64,000 bases of DNA from positions 53,316 to 117,315 of the forward strand of contig BTVX01000010.1 in assembly GCA_045862995.1 (NCBI GenBank), read 5' to 3'. Made by a program: the position numbers and the translations under genes. This DNA comes from UBA2387 sp019454665 (GTDB lineage: Bacteria; Armatimonadota; Fimbriimonadia; Fimbriimonadales; Fimbriimonadaceae). The notes beneath the pieces were generated by a model. It saw only the letters and a program-made list of their open reading frames with translations. It was not told the origin of the DNA and made no database searches. Shown here one piece after another: positions 26,592 to 34,178 of the stretch; within the stretch, counting starts at the first letter, position 1; every line of letters begins with the position of its first letter.

Positions 26592-26607
26592 TGTGATGCA
26601 AGTCACA
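26592..26607. promoter_or_regulatory. Perfect CRP-type operator (TGTGA-N6-TCACA)
   Basis: TGTGATGCAAGTCACA has both half-sites identical to the E. coli CRP consensus with a 6-base spacer, flanked by AT and TT. It sits in the 142-base gap between the NlpC/P60 gene (minus) and the phosphoglycerate dehydrogenase gene (plus), about 64 bases from each start. It could therefore serve either promoter. The Crp-like gene is the second gene of the minus-strand unit. Confidence 0.65.
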
Positions 26608-26670
26608 TTGAATGGGACCTCTCGGGACCTGCGGGCGACACCCCGGTACCAAGTAAACTCTGCCCCGACC

Positions 26671-27876
26671 ATGAAGGTGCTCGTTGCGGACAAGTTCGAG
26701 AAAAGCGGCCTGGAAGGCCTGAAGCAGATTGGCGCGGAAGTCGTCTACGAACCCGACTTGAACGGGGACGACCTCGCCCGTCGCCTGAAGGAAACGGGCG
26801 CGAAGGTGTTGATCGTCCGTTCGACGAAGGTGACGGCCCCGATGCTCGGCGGTGTGCCGTTGGGCTTGATCATCCGAGCGGGAGCCGGCTACAACACCAT
26901 AGACGTGGCGGCTGCGAGCGCGTTGGGCATCCTCGTTTCGAACTGCCCCGGCAAGAACGGCAAGGCTGTGGCCGAACTCGCGTTCGGCTTGATGCTCGCC
27001 GCCGATCGCCGCATTCCCGACAACGTGAACGAACTCCGCGAGGGCCGTTGGAACAAGAAGGCGTTCAGCGCGGGGCGCGGTCTGCACGGCCGAATGCTGG
27101 GCCTGATCGGCATGGGCAACATCGGTCAGGAGATGATCCCCCGCGCCAAGGCGTTCGGCATGTACGTCAACTGCTACAGCCGTTGGATGCTGCCCGAAGT
27201 GGCGGCGGCGCTCGGCATCGGACGTTCGGACACGTTGCTCGAAGTCGCCAAACAGTCCGACTTCGTCTCGGTCCACGTCGCCCTGACGCCCGAGACGAAA
27301 GGGCTGATCGGTCGCGAGTTCTTCGCAGCCATGAAGGACGGTGCCGTATTCGTCAACACCAGCCGCGCCGAAGTGGTGGACCAGGCCGCACTCCTCGAAG
27401 CCACGTCTACGGGCCGGATATTCGCTTGTCTGGACGTGTTCGAAGGCGAACCGGCGGGCGGCACGGGCGAGTACGACGGCCCCATGCGCGAAGCCAGGGG
27501 CGTTTACTGCACGCACCACATCGGCGCGAGCACCGAGCAGGCCCAGGAAGCCGTCGCCCAAGAAACGGTGCGGATCGTCAAGGAGTACAAACTCACCGGC
27601 GTGGCCCCGAACGTGGTCAACGTGCGGACGTCCGACCAAGCCACCCACCTGATCGTGGTGCGGCACGCCGACCGAGTCGGCGTCCTGGCCCATGTGATGG
27701 GCGTCTTGAAGGACGAGGGGATCAACATCCAGGAGATGGAGAACGTGGTTCTGGGCGGCTCGCAAGCGGCCATCGCGCAGATGTCGACGAACGGCGCACC
27801 GAGTCCCGAGGGCGTTGAGCGGATGCGTCTGAACTCGAGCATCTTCGACGTCCACATCATCGCGATCGAGCGCTGA
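26671..27876 (+). CDS. serA: D-3-phosphoglycerate dehydrogenase (ACT-containing)
   Basis: Oxidises 3-phosphoglycerate with NAD in the first step of serine synthesis. The 401-aa product has the D-2-hydroxyacid dehydrogenase signature: GAGYNTID, NAD-binding LIGMGNIGQEMI, NTSRAEVVD and the catalytic His in THHIGASTEQAQE. The C-terminal ~80 residues (HLIVVRHADRVGVLAHVMGVLKDEGINIQEMEN) form an ACT regulatory domain, usually serine-responsive. ATG 26671 gives the expected N-terminus MKVLVADKFEKSG. The promoter region may contain a CRP-type operator. Confidence 0.88.
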   Translation: MKVLVADKFEKSGLEGLKQIGAEVVYEPDLNGDDLARRLKETGAKVLIVRSTKVTAPMLGGVPLGLIIRAGAGYNTIDVAAASALGILVSNCPGKNGKAVAELAFGLMLAADRRIPDNVNELREGRWNKKAFSAGRGLHGRMLGLIGMGNIGQEMIPRAKAFGMYVNCYSRWMLPEVAAALGIGRSDTLLEVAKQSDFVSVHVALTPETKGLIGREFFAAMKDGAVFVNTSRAEVVDQAALLEATSTGRIFACLDVFEGEPAGGTGEYDGPMREARGVYCTHHIGASTEQAQEAVAQETVRIVKEYKLTGVAPNVVNVRTSDQATHLIVVRHADRVGVLAHVMGVLKDEGINIQEMENVVLGGSQAAIAQMSTNGAPSPEGVERMRLNSSIFDVHIIAIER

Positions 27877-27893
27877 GCGTCTTTTGGGTTAGT

Positions 27894-28048
27894 GGTGCCA
27901 CGGTCTGGGCGGGTCTTCAGCCTTCCGAACACCCGCCGCCTCCCGCACCCGCCAGACCGTGTGCCCACAGCGAGACCAGGCACGGCCTGCCGGGCAGAAA
28001 CGTCGGCAACGAGCGAAGGGTAATCAGGCCCGGTCGGGCCGTGGCACC
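27894..28048. other. Non-coding region with overlapping, mutually exclusive stem-forming repeats
   Basis: No gene is visible between the serA stop (27876) and about 28150. GGTGCCACGG (27894-27903) is perfectly complementary to CCGTGGCACC (28039-28048). CACGGTCTGG (27899-27908) is perfectly complementary to CCAGACCGTG (27952-27961). The two first arms share CACGG, so only one long stem can form at a time. Nested hairpins include GGCGGGT/ACCCGCC and GGCCC-GGTC-GGGCC (28027-28040). This could be a leader for the DoxX transcript, a serA terminator region, or a small RNA on either strand. Confidence 0.4.
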
Positions 28049-28152
28049 CCGATCTGAAACGCTCCCGCTCGGCGAGACGGGTGAGTGGTCCGAAGTTCCG
28101 CGAACCATGGGGGTCTGATGCGACTCCGACCAGGTATCCGTGTTAGAATCCC

Positions 28153-28248
28153 ATGAGAATGAACAAGATGCGCTGGATCGTCCCCCTTCCGCGGGCAGCA
28201 ACATTCAGCGCCCGGAACCCAAGCGCGAAGCGTGAGGCGAGCCTATGA
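28153..28248 (+). CDS. Possible 31-codon leader ORF overlapping the DoxX start
   Basis: ATG 28153 opens a 31-codon frame (MRMNKMRWIVPLP...) whose TGA overlaps the ATG of the DoxX gene (ATGA). A TAGAAT -10-like hexamer lies at 28144-28149, leaving almost no leader, so the mRNA may instead start inside the frame. Coupling geometry is the only support; the peptide has no recognisable family. Confidence 0.25.
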   Translation: MRMNKMRWIVPLPRAATFSARNPSAKREASL

Positions 28249-28673
28249 AGAACGACCGGCTGTCCGATTGGGGATTGCTTTTCGCGCGTCTGGCGTTGGC
28301 GGCCGTCATGCTCATCCACGGCACGCCCAAGATGATTCCGGGCGGGCCGAACGGCGATTGGCCGGGCTTCTCAGCCCAGATCGAGTTGTTCGAGCAGAGC
28401 CTCGGCGTGCCGCCCCTGTTCGCCGTGCTCGCTATCTTCGCCGAGTTCTTGGGCGGTATCGGCATCCTGCTCGGATTGCTCACGCGGCTTGCGGCGTTCG
28501 GCATCGCGTGCAACATGGGCTTTGCCCTCTACACGCACATCGCGGCCAAAGACCCGCTTTCACGCATGGAACTGCCAGGTGCGATGCTGCTGATCGCTCT
28601 GTGCCTCCTCTGCACGGGTGCGGGGGGCAAGTCGCTCGATGCTGCCTGGTTCGGCCGCAAGGGCAACAAGTAG
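28245..28673 (+). CDS. DoxX family membrane protein
   Basis: The 142-aa protein has four hydrophobic segments. The N-terminal LLFARLALAAVMLIHGTPKMIPGG and the central FAEFLGGIGILLGLLTRLAAFGIACNMGFAL are classical DoxX sequence. DoxX-type proteins are small quinone- or redox-linked membrane proteins, of mostly unknown role in bacteria. It converges on sucC with 16 bases between the stops. Confidence 0.85.
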   Translation: MKNDRLSDWGLLFARLALAAVMLIHGTPKMIPGGPNGDWPGFSAQIELFEQSLGVPPLFAVLAIFAEFLGGIGILLGLLTRLAAFGIACNMGFALYTHIAAKDPLSRMELPGAMLLIALCLLCTGAGGKSLDAAWFGRKGNK

Positions 28674-28689
28674 CCGACCCACAGGGTCC

Positions 28690-29841
28690 TCAGGCGTAGG
28701 CGAGCTCGACAATCTTTGCCGCAGCCTCGCGCATGCTGCTCGCCGGGACGATCCGCGAGCCATCGAGCATGGCCTTGCCTTCCTCGGCGGCCGTCCCCTC
28801 GATCCGCGCCACGACGGGCAGGTTGGGGTCCACGGTCTCGAAAGCGGTCAGCAGGCCCTTGGCGACTTCGTCCGCACGCGTGATGCCGCCGAAGATGTTG
28901 ATCAGCAGGCCCTTGACGTTGGGGTCCATCAGGATCAACTCGACGCACTGGTGCACCCGCTCGGCCTGCGCCCCGCCACCCACGTCGAGAAAGTTGGCAG
29001 GCCTTCCACCGGCGGCATTGACCTCGTCCAGCGAGCACATGACCAAGCCCGCGCCGTTGCCGATGATGCCGATGTCGCCACCCAAGCGGACGTAGGCGAT
29101 GCCCCGGCGGGCCGCTTCGGCTTCGATGGGGTCCTCGGCGCTGTCGTCGGCGGTCGCTTGAAACGCCTTGTGTCGAAACAAGGCGTTGTCGTCAATGGAG
29201 ACCTTGGCGTCGGCGGCGATCAGTTTGCCCTCGGGCGTCCACGCGCAGGGGTTGATCTCGATGAGTTCGGCATCCGTCTCCACGAACGCCTTAGCCAGTT
29301 TCTTGATCATCTCGACCATCTGCCGTTGGGCAGGCGCGGGAATCTTGGCGCGCTGCACGGCATCGCGCAGTTCGTAGTCGCACAGGCCGAACGCGGGATC
29401 AATGTGGATGCGGACGATGGCGTCGGGTTCGGTGGCCGCAACCTCCTCGATGTCCATGCCACCCTTGGCGCTGAGCATCACCACGTTCTTCGCCGCAGCC
29501 CGGTCGAGCAACACGCTCACGTAGTACTCCTCGGCGATGGCGATCTGCTCGGCTACCAGCACCTGCTCGACGACCATACCTGCCGGATTCTGAATGCTGA
29601 CCAACCGCTTGCCGATAAGCTCTTGGGTGAAGACCGCAGCCGCGTCGGCGTCCTCGAACAGCTTGACGCCGCCCGCTTTGCCTCGTCCGCCCATCAGGAC
29701 TTGGGCCTTGACGACGACGCGCCCACCAAACTCGCTGGCGATGGCTCGGGCGGTTTCCGCATCGGAGGCGACGCGTCCGCCGGGGACGGGGACGCCGAAA
29801 CGGGCAAGAACGTCTTTCGACTGGTACTCGTGGAGCTTCAT
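28690..29841 (-). CDS. sucC: Succinate--CoA ligase (ADP-forming) beta subunit
   Basis: Couples succinyl-CoA hydrolysis to ATP or GTP formation in the TCA cycle. The 383-aa sequence begins MKLHEYQSKDVLARFGVPVP and has the ATP-grasp domain (VVKAQVLMGGRGKAGGVKL). ELIEINPCAW and the C-terminal CoA-ligase domain with NIFGGITRADEVAKGLL follow. The alpha subunit gene sucD, usually immediately downstream, is absent here; the next gene is DoxX on the other strand. Upstream, 37 bases away, is the PilZ gene on the same strand. Confidence 0.95.
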   Translation of the reverse strand: MKLHEYQSKDVLARFGVPVPGGRVASDAETARAIASEFGGRVVVKAQVLMGGRGKAGGVKLFEDADAAAVFTQELIGKRLVSIQNPAGMVVEQVLVAEQIAIAEEYYVSVLLDRAAAKNVVMLSAKGGMDIEEVAATEPDAIVRIHIDPAFGLCDYELRDAVQRAKIPAPAQRQMVEMIKKLAKAFVETDAELIEINPCAWTPEGKLIAADAKVSIDDNALFRHKAFQATADDSAEDPIEAEAARRGIAYVRLGGDIGIIGNGAGLVMCSLDEVNAAGGRPANFLDVGGGAQAERVHQCVELILMDPNVKGLLINIFGGITRADEVAKGLLTAFETVDPNLPVVARIEGTAAEEGKAMLDGSRIVPASSMREAAAKIVELAYA

Positions 29842-29878
29842 AGGGAGAGCGGTGGAAGGATACCGCTTTGGACGTCCC

Positions 29879-30505
29879 TTAGCCGGGAAGGGCGATCGGG
29901 TGCAGGAACCGCAGCCGCAGCGTGGATTCCTTGCAGAACGTCTCGCAACCCACGACCGTCGCTTCGACGGGTTCCGGCGCGCACTCCAACCGTAGGCTCA
30001 CGGGCGTGCCGATCTCGATTCGCCGGCTGGCCAGCACGCGCGCTCCTGAGCCCGAAACATCGAGCAGCCGTCCCGGTGTCGGGCCGAGCCAAACCTCGGG
30101 CCAGGCGTCGCCTGCGATCCGCGCCTCGCGACGGCGGTTCTCCGCACGTAGACATTCGGGGGCCCGGACGGTGAACGTGTGCGGGTGCATCGCCCGAGAA
30201 AGCACCTCGGTCTCGAAGACCAAGAGCCCCTCGGGGCGCGAGGTTTCGACGACGATGCGTTCGCCGATGGTCAAAGGAATGAACCGGTCTCTCGAAAGCG
30301 GCGCGCTGAACACCCAGCCGATGCCGTTGGCTTGGACGAACCGGGAGCGGTACAGGTGGTTGCCGCTCTTCACGCGCACAACGCAACCCTCGGGCAGAGT
30401 CTTGACCGGTCTACCAAGCTTGCGCTGAGACACCCAATAGCCTGCGCCCACCGCGACGGCAAAGAGAATCGCGAAGTACCCGACCAATTCGGCGAAGGCC
30501 TGCAT
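29879..30505 (-). CDS. Membrane-anchored PilZ-domain c-di-GMP receptor (YcgR-like N-domain)
   Basis: From ATG 30505, the 208-aa product has one N-terminal transmembrane helix (VGYFAILFAVAVGAGYWV). An YcgR-type beta domain (GERIVVETSRPEGLLVFETEVLSR) comes next, then a PilZ domain with RRREAR and DVSGSGARV. These fit the RxxxR and (D/N)xSxxG c-di-GMP contacts. TGATG coupling joins it to the TPR gene upstream. The window encodes two GGDEF cyclases, so ligand is presumably made in the cell. Confidence 0.85.
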   Translation of the reverse strand: MQAFAELVGYFAILFAVAVGAGYWVSQRKLGRPVKTLPEGCVVRVKSGNHLYRSRFVQANGIGWVFSAPLSRDRFIPLTIGERIVVETSRPEGLLVFETEVLSRAMHPHTFTVRAPECLRAENRRREARIAGDAWPEVWLGPTPGRLLDVSGSGARVLASRRIEIGTPVSLRLECAPEPVEATVVGCETFCKESTLRLRFLHPIALPG

Positions 30506-31971
30506 CAGCGCGTCTCCTTTGGCGTCTCGAACGACGCCTTGATGTTGCGCAGCCCGTCGGAAAGCAGCAGCGCGGCATCGGTGAGCACCTGCTCGTCGCC
30601 CGACTTCGAATACGCCCGGAAGTCCTCGATGACCAGCTTGATCTGCTGAAGGCCGAGGTTCAACGATTCGAATCGGCGGCGTGTTTCGGGCGAATGGAAC
30701 GGGGCCGAAGACCACGCCGAGAGGCCGGCGATCAGGGCCGACAAGCGGTCCATCTCTTCCAGAGTGGTCGGCGCGTCCCGTCGCACGCGGATGCGCTGCA
30801 ACAGCGAGCGGCAATCGTCCGAGAAGGCGGCGCAAGCCGGGCCAAAGTAGGCCGAGACCCGATCGAGCCACACGGGAGCGACTTCGCCACCGAGAGATTC
30901 CAGCGACTCGCGGGCGCCAGCGGCCTCACCCGTCACGGCCAGGCAGAACCCGAGCAGCAAATCCACCACCCCGGTCGCTCCCAGCGTCTTGGCATGGCTC
31001 AGGGCCTTCGTGGCCCCGGCGAAGTCGCCCGCCTTCATCGAGAGGTAGCCCCCGACAACGTGGGCTTCCGGAACGGTCGCGTCGCGGGCGATGGCCTCGT
31101 TCAGCAATCGCCGCGCGTCCTCCAATCGCCCCGCTTCGGCATACGCTTCGGCAGCCGTGACCCGCATTGCGGCGGCATCGGGCAGGAGCTGAGCGGCTCG
31201 GGCGGCTTCCGAGGCGGCCAATCCCGGTTCGCCAGAGGCAAGCAGCGCTTCGACCAACGTGCGGCGCACGTCCACGGAAAACGGAGCCACGTCGGTAAGT
31301 TCCCGCAGCTTCAGAACGGCCTGGATCACGTCTCCCGAAGAGAGGAGCTTCTTGGCGGCCTCGAGTTCGGCGGGCACCTGTTCGCCCGCAGTCGGAGGTG
31401 TGGCGGGCTGAACCAGCCGTTCACCCTGGGCAGGGTCCGAAGGCCGGATCCGGGGTCGCGGCGGCAGGTCCTTGAAAGGACCTTGACCAAAGATCGCGAC
31501 CCAGGTGCGTCCCACCGTCGAACCGAGGCTCGACAGGTCAGGGGCGCCGCCCACCAACACGTTCATGACTTTTGTATCGGACCAAAGCGCTCGGCGAGCA
31601 GTCCCGCGATAAAGGGACGCAGCCACTTCCACGCCCAACGACGTCTGCTTGGCCGAGAAAACCAGCAAGTACGCGATGTTCAGGTCGCGGACCACTTTGC
31701 GCGCGTCCTCGATCGTCACGCGTTCGGGGACCTTGATCTTGCCTTCCTCGACGGCGGTGCGGAACACCACGTCTGTCATGCTCCACACGATGACGTTGAC
31801 GCGACCCTCGGCATCGAACTCCGCGCCGACCTCGGGATAGATCGGCATGTTGAGCTCGGCTTGCTCGGCCGTGCCTTCCAGGAGCTGCACCACCAGCATC
31901 TCGGGAGCGGCCAACGCGTGGCCCGCAGCGGCCAACGCGACCCACGCCAGCAACGATCTTAGCGCGCGCAT
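30505..31971 (-). CDS. Exported TPR-repeat protein
   Basis: ATG 31971 gives a signal peptide (MRALRSLLAWVALAAAGHALA). The first ~150 residues form an alpha/beta domain reminiscent of periplasmic assembly proteins (MLVVQLLEGTAEQAEL). After a Pro-rich linker, several TPR-like helical pairs follow (LEAAKKLLSSGDVIQAVLKL, EARRLLNEAIARD...). It starts one base after the stop of the zinc-ribbon TPR gene and is coupled to the PilZ gene, so the three probably act together. Partner unknown. Confidence 0.7.
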   Translation of the reverse strand: MRALRSLLAWVALAAAGHALAAPEMLVVQLLEGTAEQAELNMPIYPEVGAEFDAEGRVNVIVWSMTDVVFRTAVEEGKIKVPERVTIEDARKVVRDLNIAYLLVFSAKQTSLGVEVAASLYRGTARRALWSDTKVMNVLVGGAPDLSSLGSTVGRTWVAIFGQGPFKDLPPRPRIRPSDPAQGERLVQPATPPTAGEQVPAELEAAKKLLSSGDVIQAVLKLRELTDVAPFSVDVRRTLVEALLASGEPGLAASEAARAAQLLPDAAAMRVTAAEAYAEAGRLEDARRLLNEAIARDATVPEAHVVGGYLSMKAGDFAGATKALSHAKTLGATGVVDLLLGFCLAVTGEAAGARESLESLGGEVAPVWLDRVSAYFGPACAAFSDDCRSLLQRIRVRRDAPTTLEEMDRLSALIAGLSAWSSAPFHSPETRRRFESLNLGLQQIKLVIEDFRAYSKSGDEQVLTDAALLLSDGLRNIKASFETPKETR

Positions 31972-31972
31972 G

Positions 31973-33277
31973 TCAGCCTCCGAGAACTTCGATCGCCTTC
32001 TTGCACGTCTCGATGGCCATGCCAAGGCGCGCGGCATCGCCGCCCGATGCGATTTGCCGCTCGTAGGCGTTCACCGCACGCTGATAGGCGCGCAAAGCGT
32101 CGTTTCGTCGTCCGAGTTGCTGATAAACCATGGCCAGGTTGTGGTTGGTCCGCCCGGGATCCGCTCCGGCTTCCAGGGCTCGCTCGTAGGCTTGAGCCGC
32201 CTTGGCGTAGTCGCCGGTTTGGTGGTGGTTGCGTGCGGTGACGAGCAACGCGCTGGCGCCCGTCGAGGTTTGGGACGACGATCCGGTGCCAGACGCCGAA
32301 TTCCCGCCGATGCGCGGCCCGTTCGGGTCGCTGATCCGGATGTTGATGTAACCCGGATCGTCGGTGGCCCGGGTGGGCTGGGACGTGTTGCCGCCCCCGA
32401 GTTGGGGCGCGGGGTCGGGGCCGGTCTTCGTCGTGTTGCCATCCCCCTGAACCTGTTCCGTGGGTCGTCCACCATCGTTCGTGCCTTGCGGGATGGACTG
32501 GACGACGGGTCGAATCGGGGGAATGACTGGATCAACACCGGTGATGGGAGGAACGCGGTCGCCGCCCGTCAACGCACCTTCGATCACCGTGTTGCGGGGG
32601 CCCGAGTCGAACACGCGGCCCGGCCCTTCGACGTCGAGCCGTCCGGCGTTCGCGTTGGTGTCCTGGGGTTGGTTCGGGTTGCCTTGGGCGCCGACCGCCT
32701 GAGGGTTCATCTGGAATCCCGTGTTGGTGTTGGCCTGCTGGTTCCCGGCGGAATCCTCCATGACCAGCTTGGGCGACTCGTCGCGGTTGCGCCCCTGAAT
32801 CAGCCCGATGGTCGCGCCGATGCACACGACGAGCACCGTGGCCGCCGCGCCAGCGAGAAGCGCGCGCCGCCGTTGGGGCCGCGTGCTCTCTTCGGGGTCT
32901 TGCAGCGCGAGCACGTTGCGCAGGTGGTTGAGCTTGATCTTGTCGAGCGCGGAATCGGGGTACAGCTCGACCACGCGCTCGTACGTCGTGATGGCGTCTC
33001 CCAACTCGCCCCGATGCTCGTGCACCGAGGCCTTGAGGCAGAGCGCCTCGCGGGATGCCGGGTGGGCGGCGATGGCCGTTTCGGCCACGGCCATCGCTTC
33101 CTCGTACCGGCGGTCGAAGGCCATTCGCTCGCCTTCGGAGACCAACTTCGCGTGCTCGGCCAACGCGGCCTGGATCGCGTCGTCCGCGAGAGCGCTTCCG
33201 CAGCTCCGGCAGAACTTGCTGTCCAAGGTGTTGGCGGCCTGGCAATTCTGGCAATGCACCATTTGTTTGCGTTCCAC
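31973..33277 (-). CDS. Zinc-ribbon, TPR and transmembrane protein
   Basis: The 434-aa protein starts with a zinc ribbon (CQNCQAANTLDSKFCRSCG). TPR-like helices follow (about residues 40-120), then one transmembrane helix (ALLAGAAATVLVVCIGATIGLI), a ~170-residue Asn/Gly/Pro-rich linker, and C-terminal TPRs (ALLVTARNHHQTGDYAKAAQAYERALEAG...). The topology suggests a cytoplasmic ribbon and an external TPR end. Function unknown. It heads the TPR-TPR-PilZ unit. Confidence 0.72.
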   Translation of the reverse strand: MERKQMVHCQNCQAANTLDSKFCRSCGSALADDAIQAALAEHAKLVSEGERMAFDRRYEEAMAVAETAIAAHPASREALCLKASVHEHRGELGDAITTYERVVELYPDSALDKIKLNHLRNVLALQDPEESTRPQRRRALLAGAAATVLVVCIGATIGLIQGRNRDESPKLVMEDSAGNQQANTNTGFQMNPQAVGAQGNPNQPQDTNANAGRLDVEGPGRVFDSGPRNTVIEGALTGGDRVPPITGVDPVIPPIRPVVQSIPQGTNDGGRPTEQVQGDGNTTKTGPDPAPQLGGGNTSQPTRATDDPGYINIRISDPNGPRIGGNSASGTGSSSQTSTGASALLVTARNHHQTGDYAKAAQAYERALEAGADPGRTNHNLAMVYQQLGRRNDALRAYQRAVNAYERQIASGGDAARLGMAIETCKKAIEVLGG

Positions 33278-33301
33278 AGGCGGCGTCGCGCAGCCACCAG
33301 G

Positions 33302-33754
33302 TCAGATTCTACCAACCCGCCCGACCACGACCTTCCGCGACCGCGTGCCTCGGCGCACCTCGTCGCGATACACGTCGCACAATCCTCTGTACGCATAGAC
33401 GTCGTACGCGCGCATCAGCTTCTTCAACCCTTGAACGAAAATGCTCTGCGCGCCCTGCTTGGTGTGGCCGCCGGCGTGCCCGATCTCCTCGAACGTGCGA
33501 CCTTCGAGCCGCTGCATGAGCACGTCGCGCTGCCGATCGGTGAGGTCTGCGGCGGCGATGACGTCCTCGCATTCGGACTGGAGCATCGGGTGCGAGCCTC
33601 GGCCCATCGCGACGTGGGCGAACTTCGCCTCGCGGCGGCTGGCCGAGCGCAGTTTGGCTTCGAAGCTGGCTTCGGTGTAATGAGGCGCCTTCCGATCACG
33701 CTCGCATAGGGCGAGAAGGGCTTCGGCGACAAACGCAAGGTCTTCCTTATTCAT
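33302..33754 (-). CDS. Small HTH protein resembling sigma-70 region 4
   Basis: From ATG 33754 (MNKEDLAFVAEALLAL) the product is 150 aa. LTDRQRDVLMQRLEGRTFEEIGHAGGHTKQGAQSIFVQGLKKLM resembles a sigma region 4 or response-regulator HTH, with the recognition helix around THTKQGAQSI. No sigma region 2 is present, so it is more likely a sequence-specific regulator than a sigma factor. A GTG at 33772 is an alternative start. A palindromic operator-like site lies 24 bases upstream. Confidence 0.6.
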   Translation of the reverse strand: MNKEDLAFVAEALLALCERDRKAPHYTEASFEAKLRSASRREAKFAHVAMGRGSHPMLQSECEDVIAAADLTDRQRDVLMQRLEGRTFEEIGHAGGHTKQGAQSIFVQGLKKLMRAYDVYAYRGLCDVYRDEVRRGTRSRKVVVGRVGRI

Positions 33755-33777
33755 GGCGCGACCGGGAGGCACAAGTA

Positions 33778-33802
33778 ATAGTAGTATATATTCGTCTACT
33801 AT
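33778..33802. promoter_or_regulatory. AT-rich palindromic operator upstream of the HTH gene
   Basis: ATAGTAG (33778-33784) and CTACTAT (33796-33802) are perfect inverted repeats separated by 11 bases containing TATATATT. This is a strikingly AT-rich patch in GC-rich DNA, 24 bases before the HTH gene start. The spacing of half-site centres, about 18 bases, is unlike the CRP site. Autoregulation by the HTH protein is a natural guess. Confidence 0.55.
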
Positions 33803-33805
33803 ATC

Positions 33806-34050
33806 GCCTCCCTTCGCGCTTCGCCGTCAACCGTTGGGAATCTGAATTCTGCGAAGATGATCCCCCTGCGACGGCGACACTCCCGCGGGGGTTCGACCTA
33901 GAGAGCGGAAGTCTCGGTCAGACTCAAACCTTCCTCCAGCAGACGCCCAAGGGTGAAACCCAGAGATGGTGCATCGTTCAGTGGACCCAAAAGGAAGGAC
34001 GCTGAGTCTGGGTTGCCCCAAATCCTGCGATAAGGACGCAGTCTCAGCGT
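33806..34050 (-). ncRNA. Candidate structured non-coding RNA, unassigned family
   Basis: The promoter at 34057-34085 would start a minus-strand transcript near 34050. It has a strong three-way-junction-like 5' element: CGCTGAG (34043-34049) pairs with CTCAGCG (34000-34006). This encloses CTGCG-TCCTTAT-CGCAG and TGGG-GCAA-CCCA, a GNRA-capped hairpin. Next, CCTTCC (33993-33998) can pair with GGAAGG (33929-33934) around GGGT-TTC-ACCC. Further on, CCCCC pairs with GGGGG around a 20-base loop. No ORF of note. It lacks the landmarks I know for RNase P, tmRNA and SRP RNA; a divergent 6S-like RNA or a leader of the HTH gene is possible. The 3' end is uncertain. Confidence 0.45.
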
Positions 34051-34056
34051 GATGGT

Positions 34057-34085
34057 AGTTTAGCGCACGCCAGGCGAATTGTCAA
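34057..34085 (-). promoter_or_regulatory. Near-consensus sigma-70 promoter driving the candidate ncRNA
   Basis: On the minus strand, TTGACA (34080-34085) and TAAACT (34057-34062) are separated by exactly 17 bases. No protein-coding gene begins within the next 290 bases downstream, which points to an RNA gene or a long leader. Confidence 0.65.
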
Positions 34086-34178
34086 CAAGCCGAGTGCCAC
34101 AGCCGAGAACACATGGGTCGGATGACCCCTCCCCTGCCCGGACCCGTGCCCTCTCCACCAAGGGGTCATAATCCGGCC

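Noticed and set aside
33302..33754. Complete sigma factor
   Set aside because: Only a region-4-like HTH is present, with no region 2.
33806..34050. RNase P RNA, tmRNA or SRP RNA identity for the candidate ncRNA
   Set aside because: The conserved P4 stretches of RNase P, a tag reading frame with tRNA-like ends, and the GGAAGCAGCC-type SRP core are all absent.
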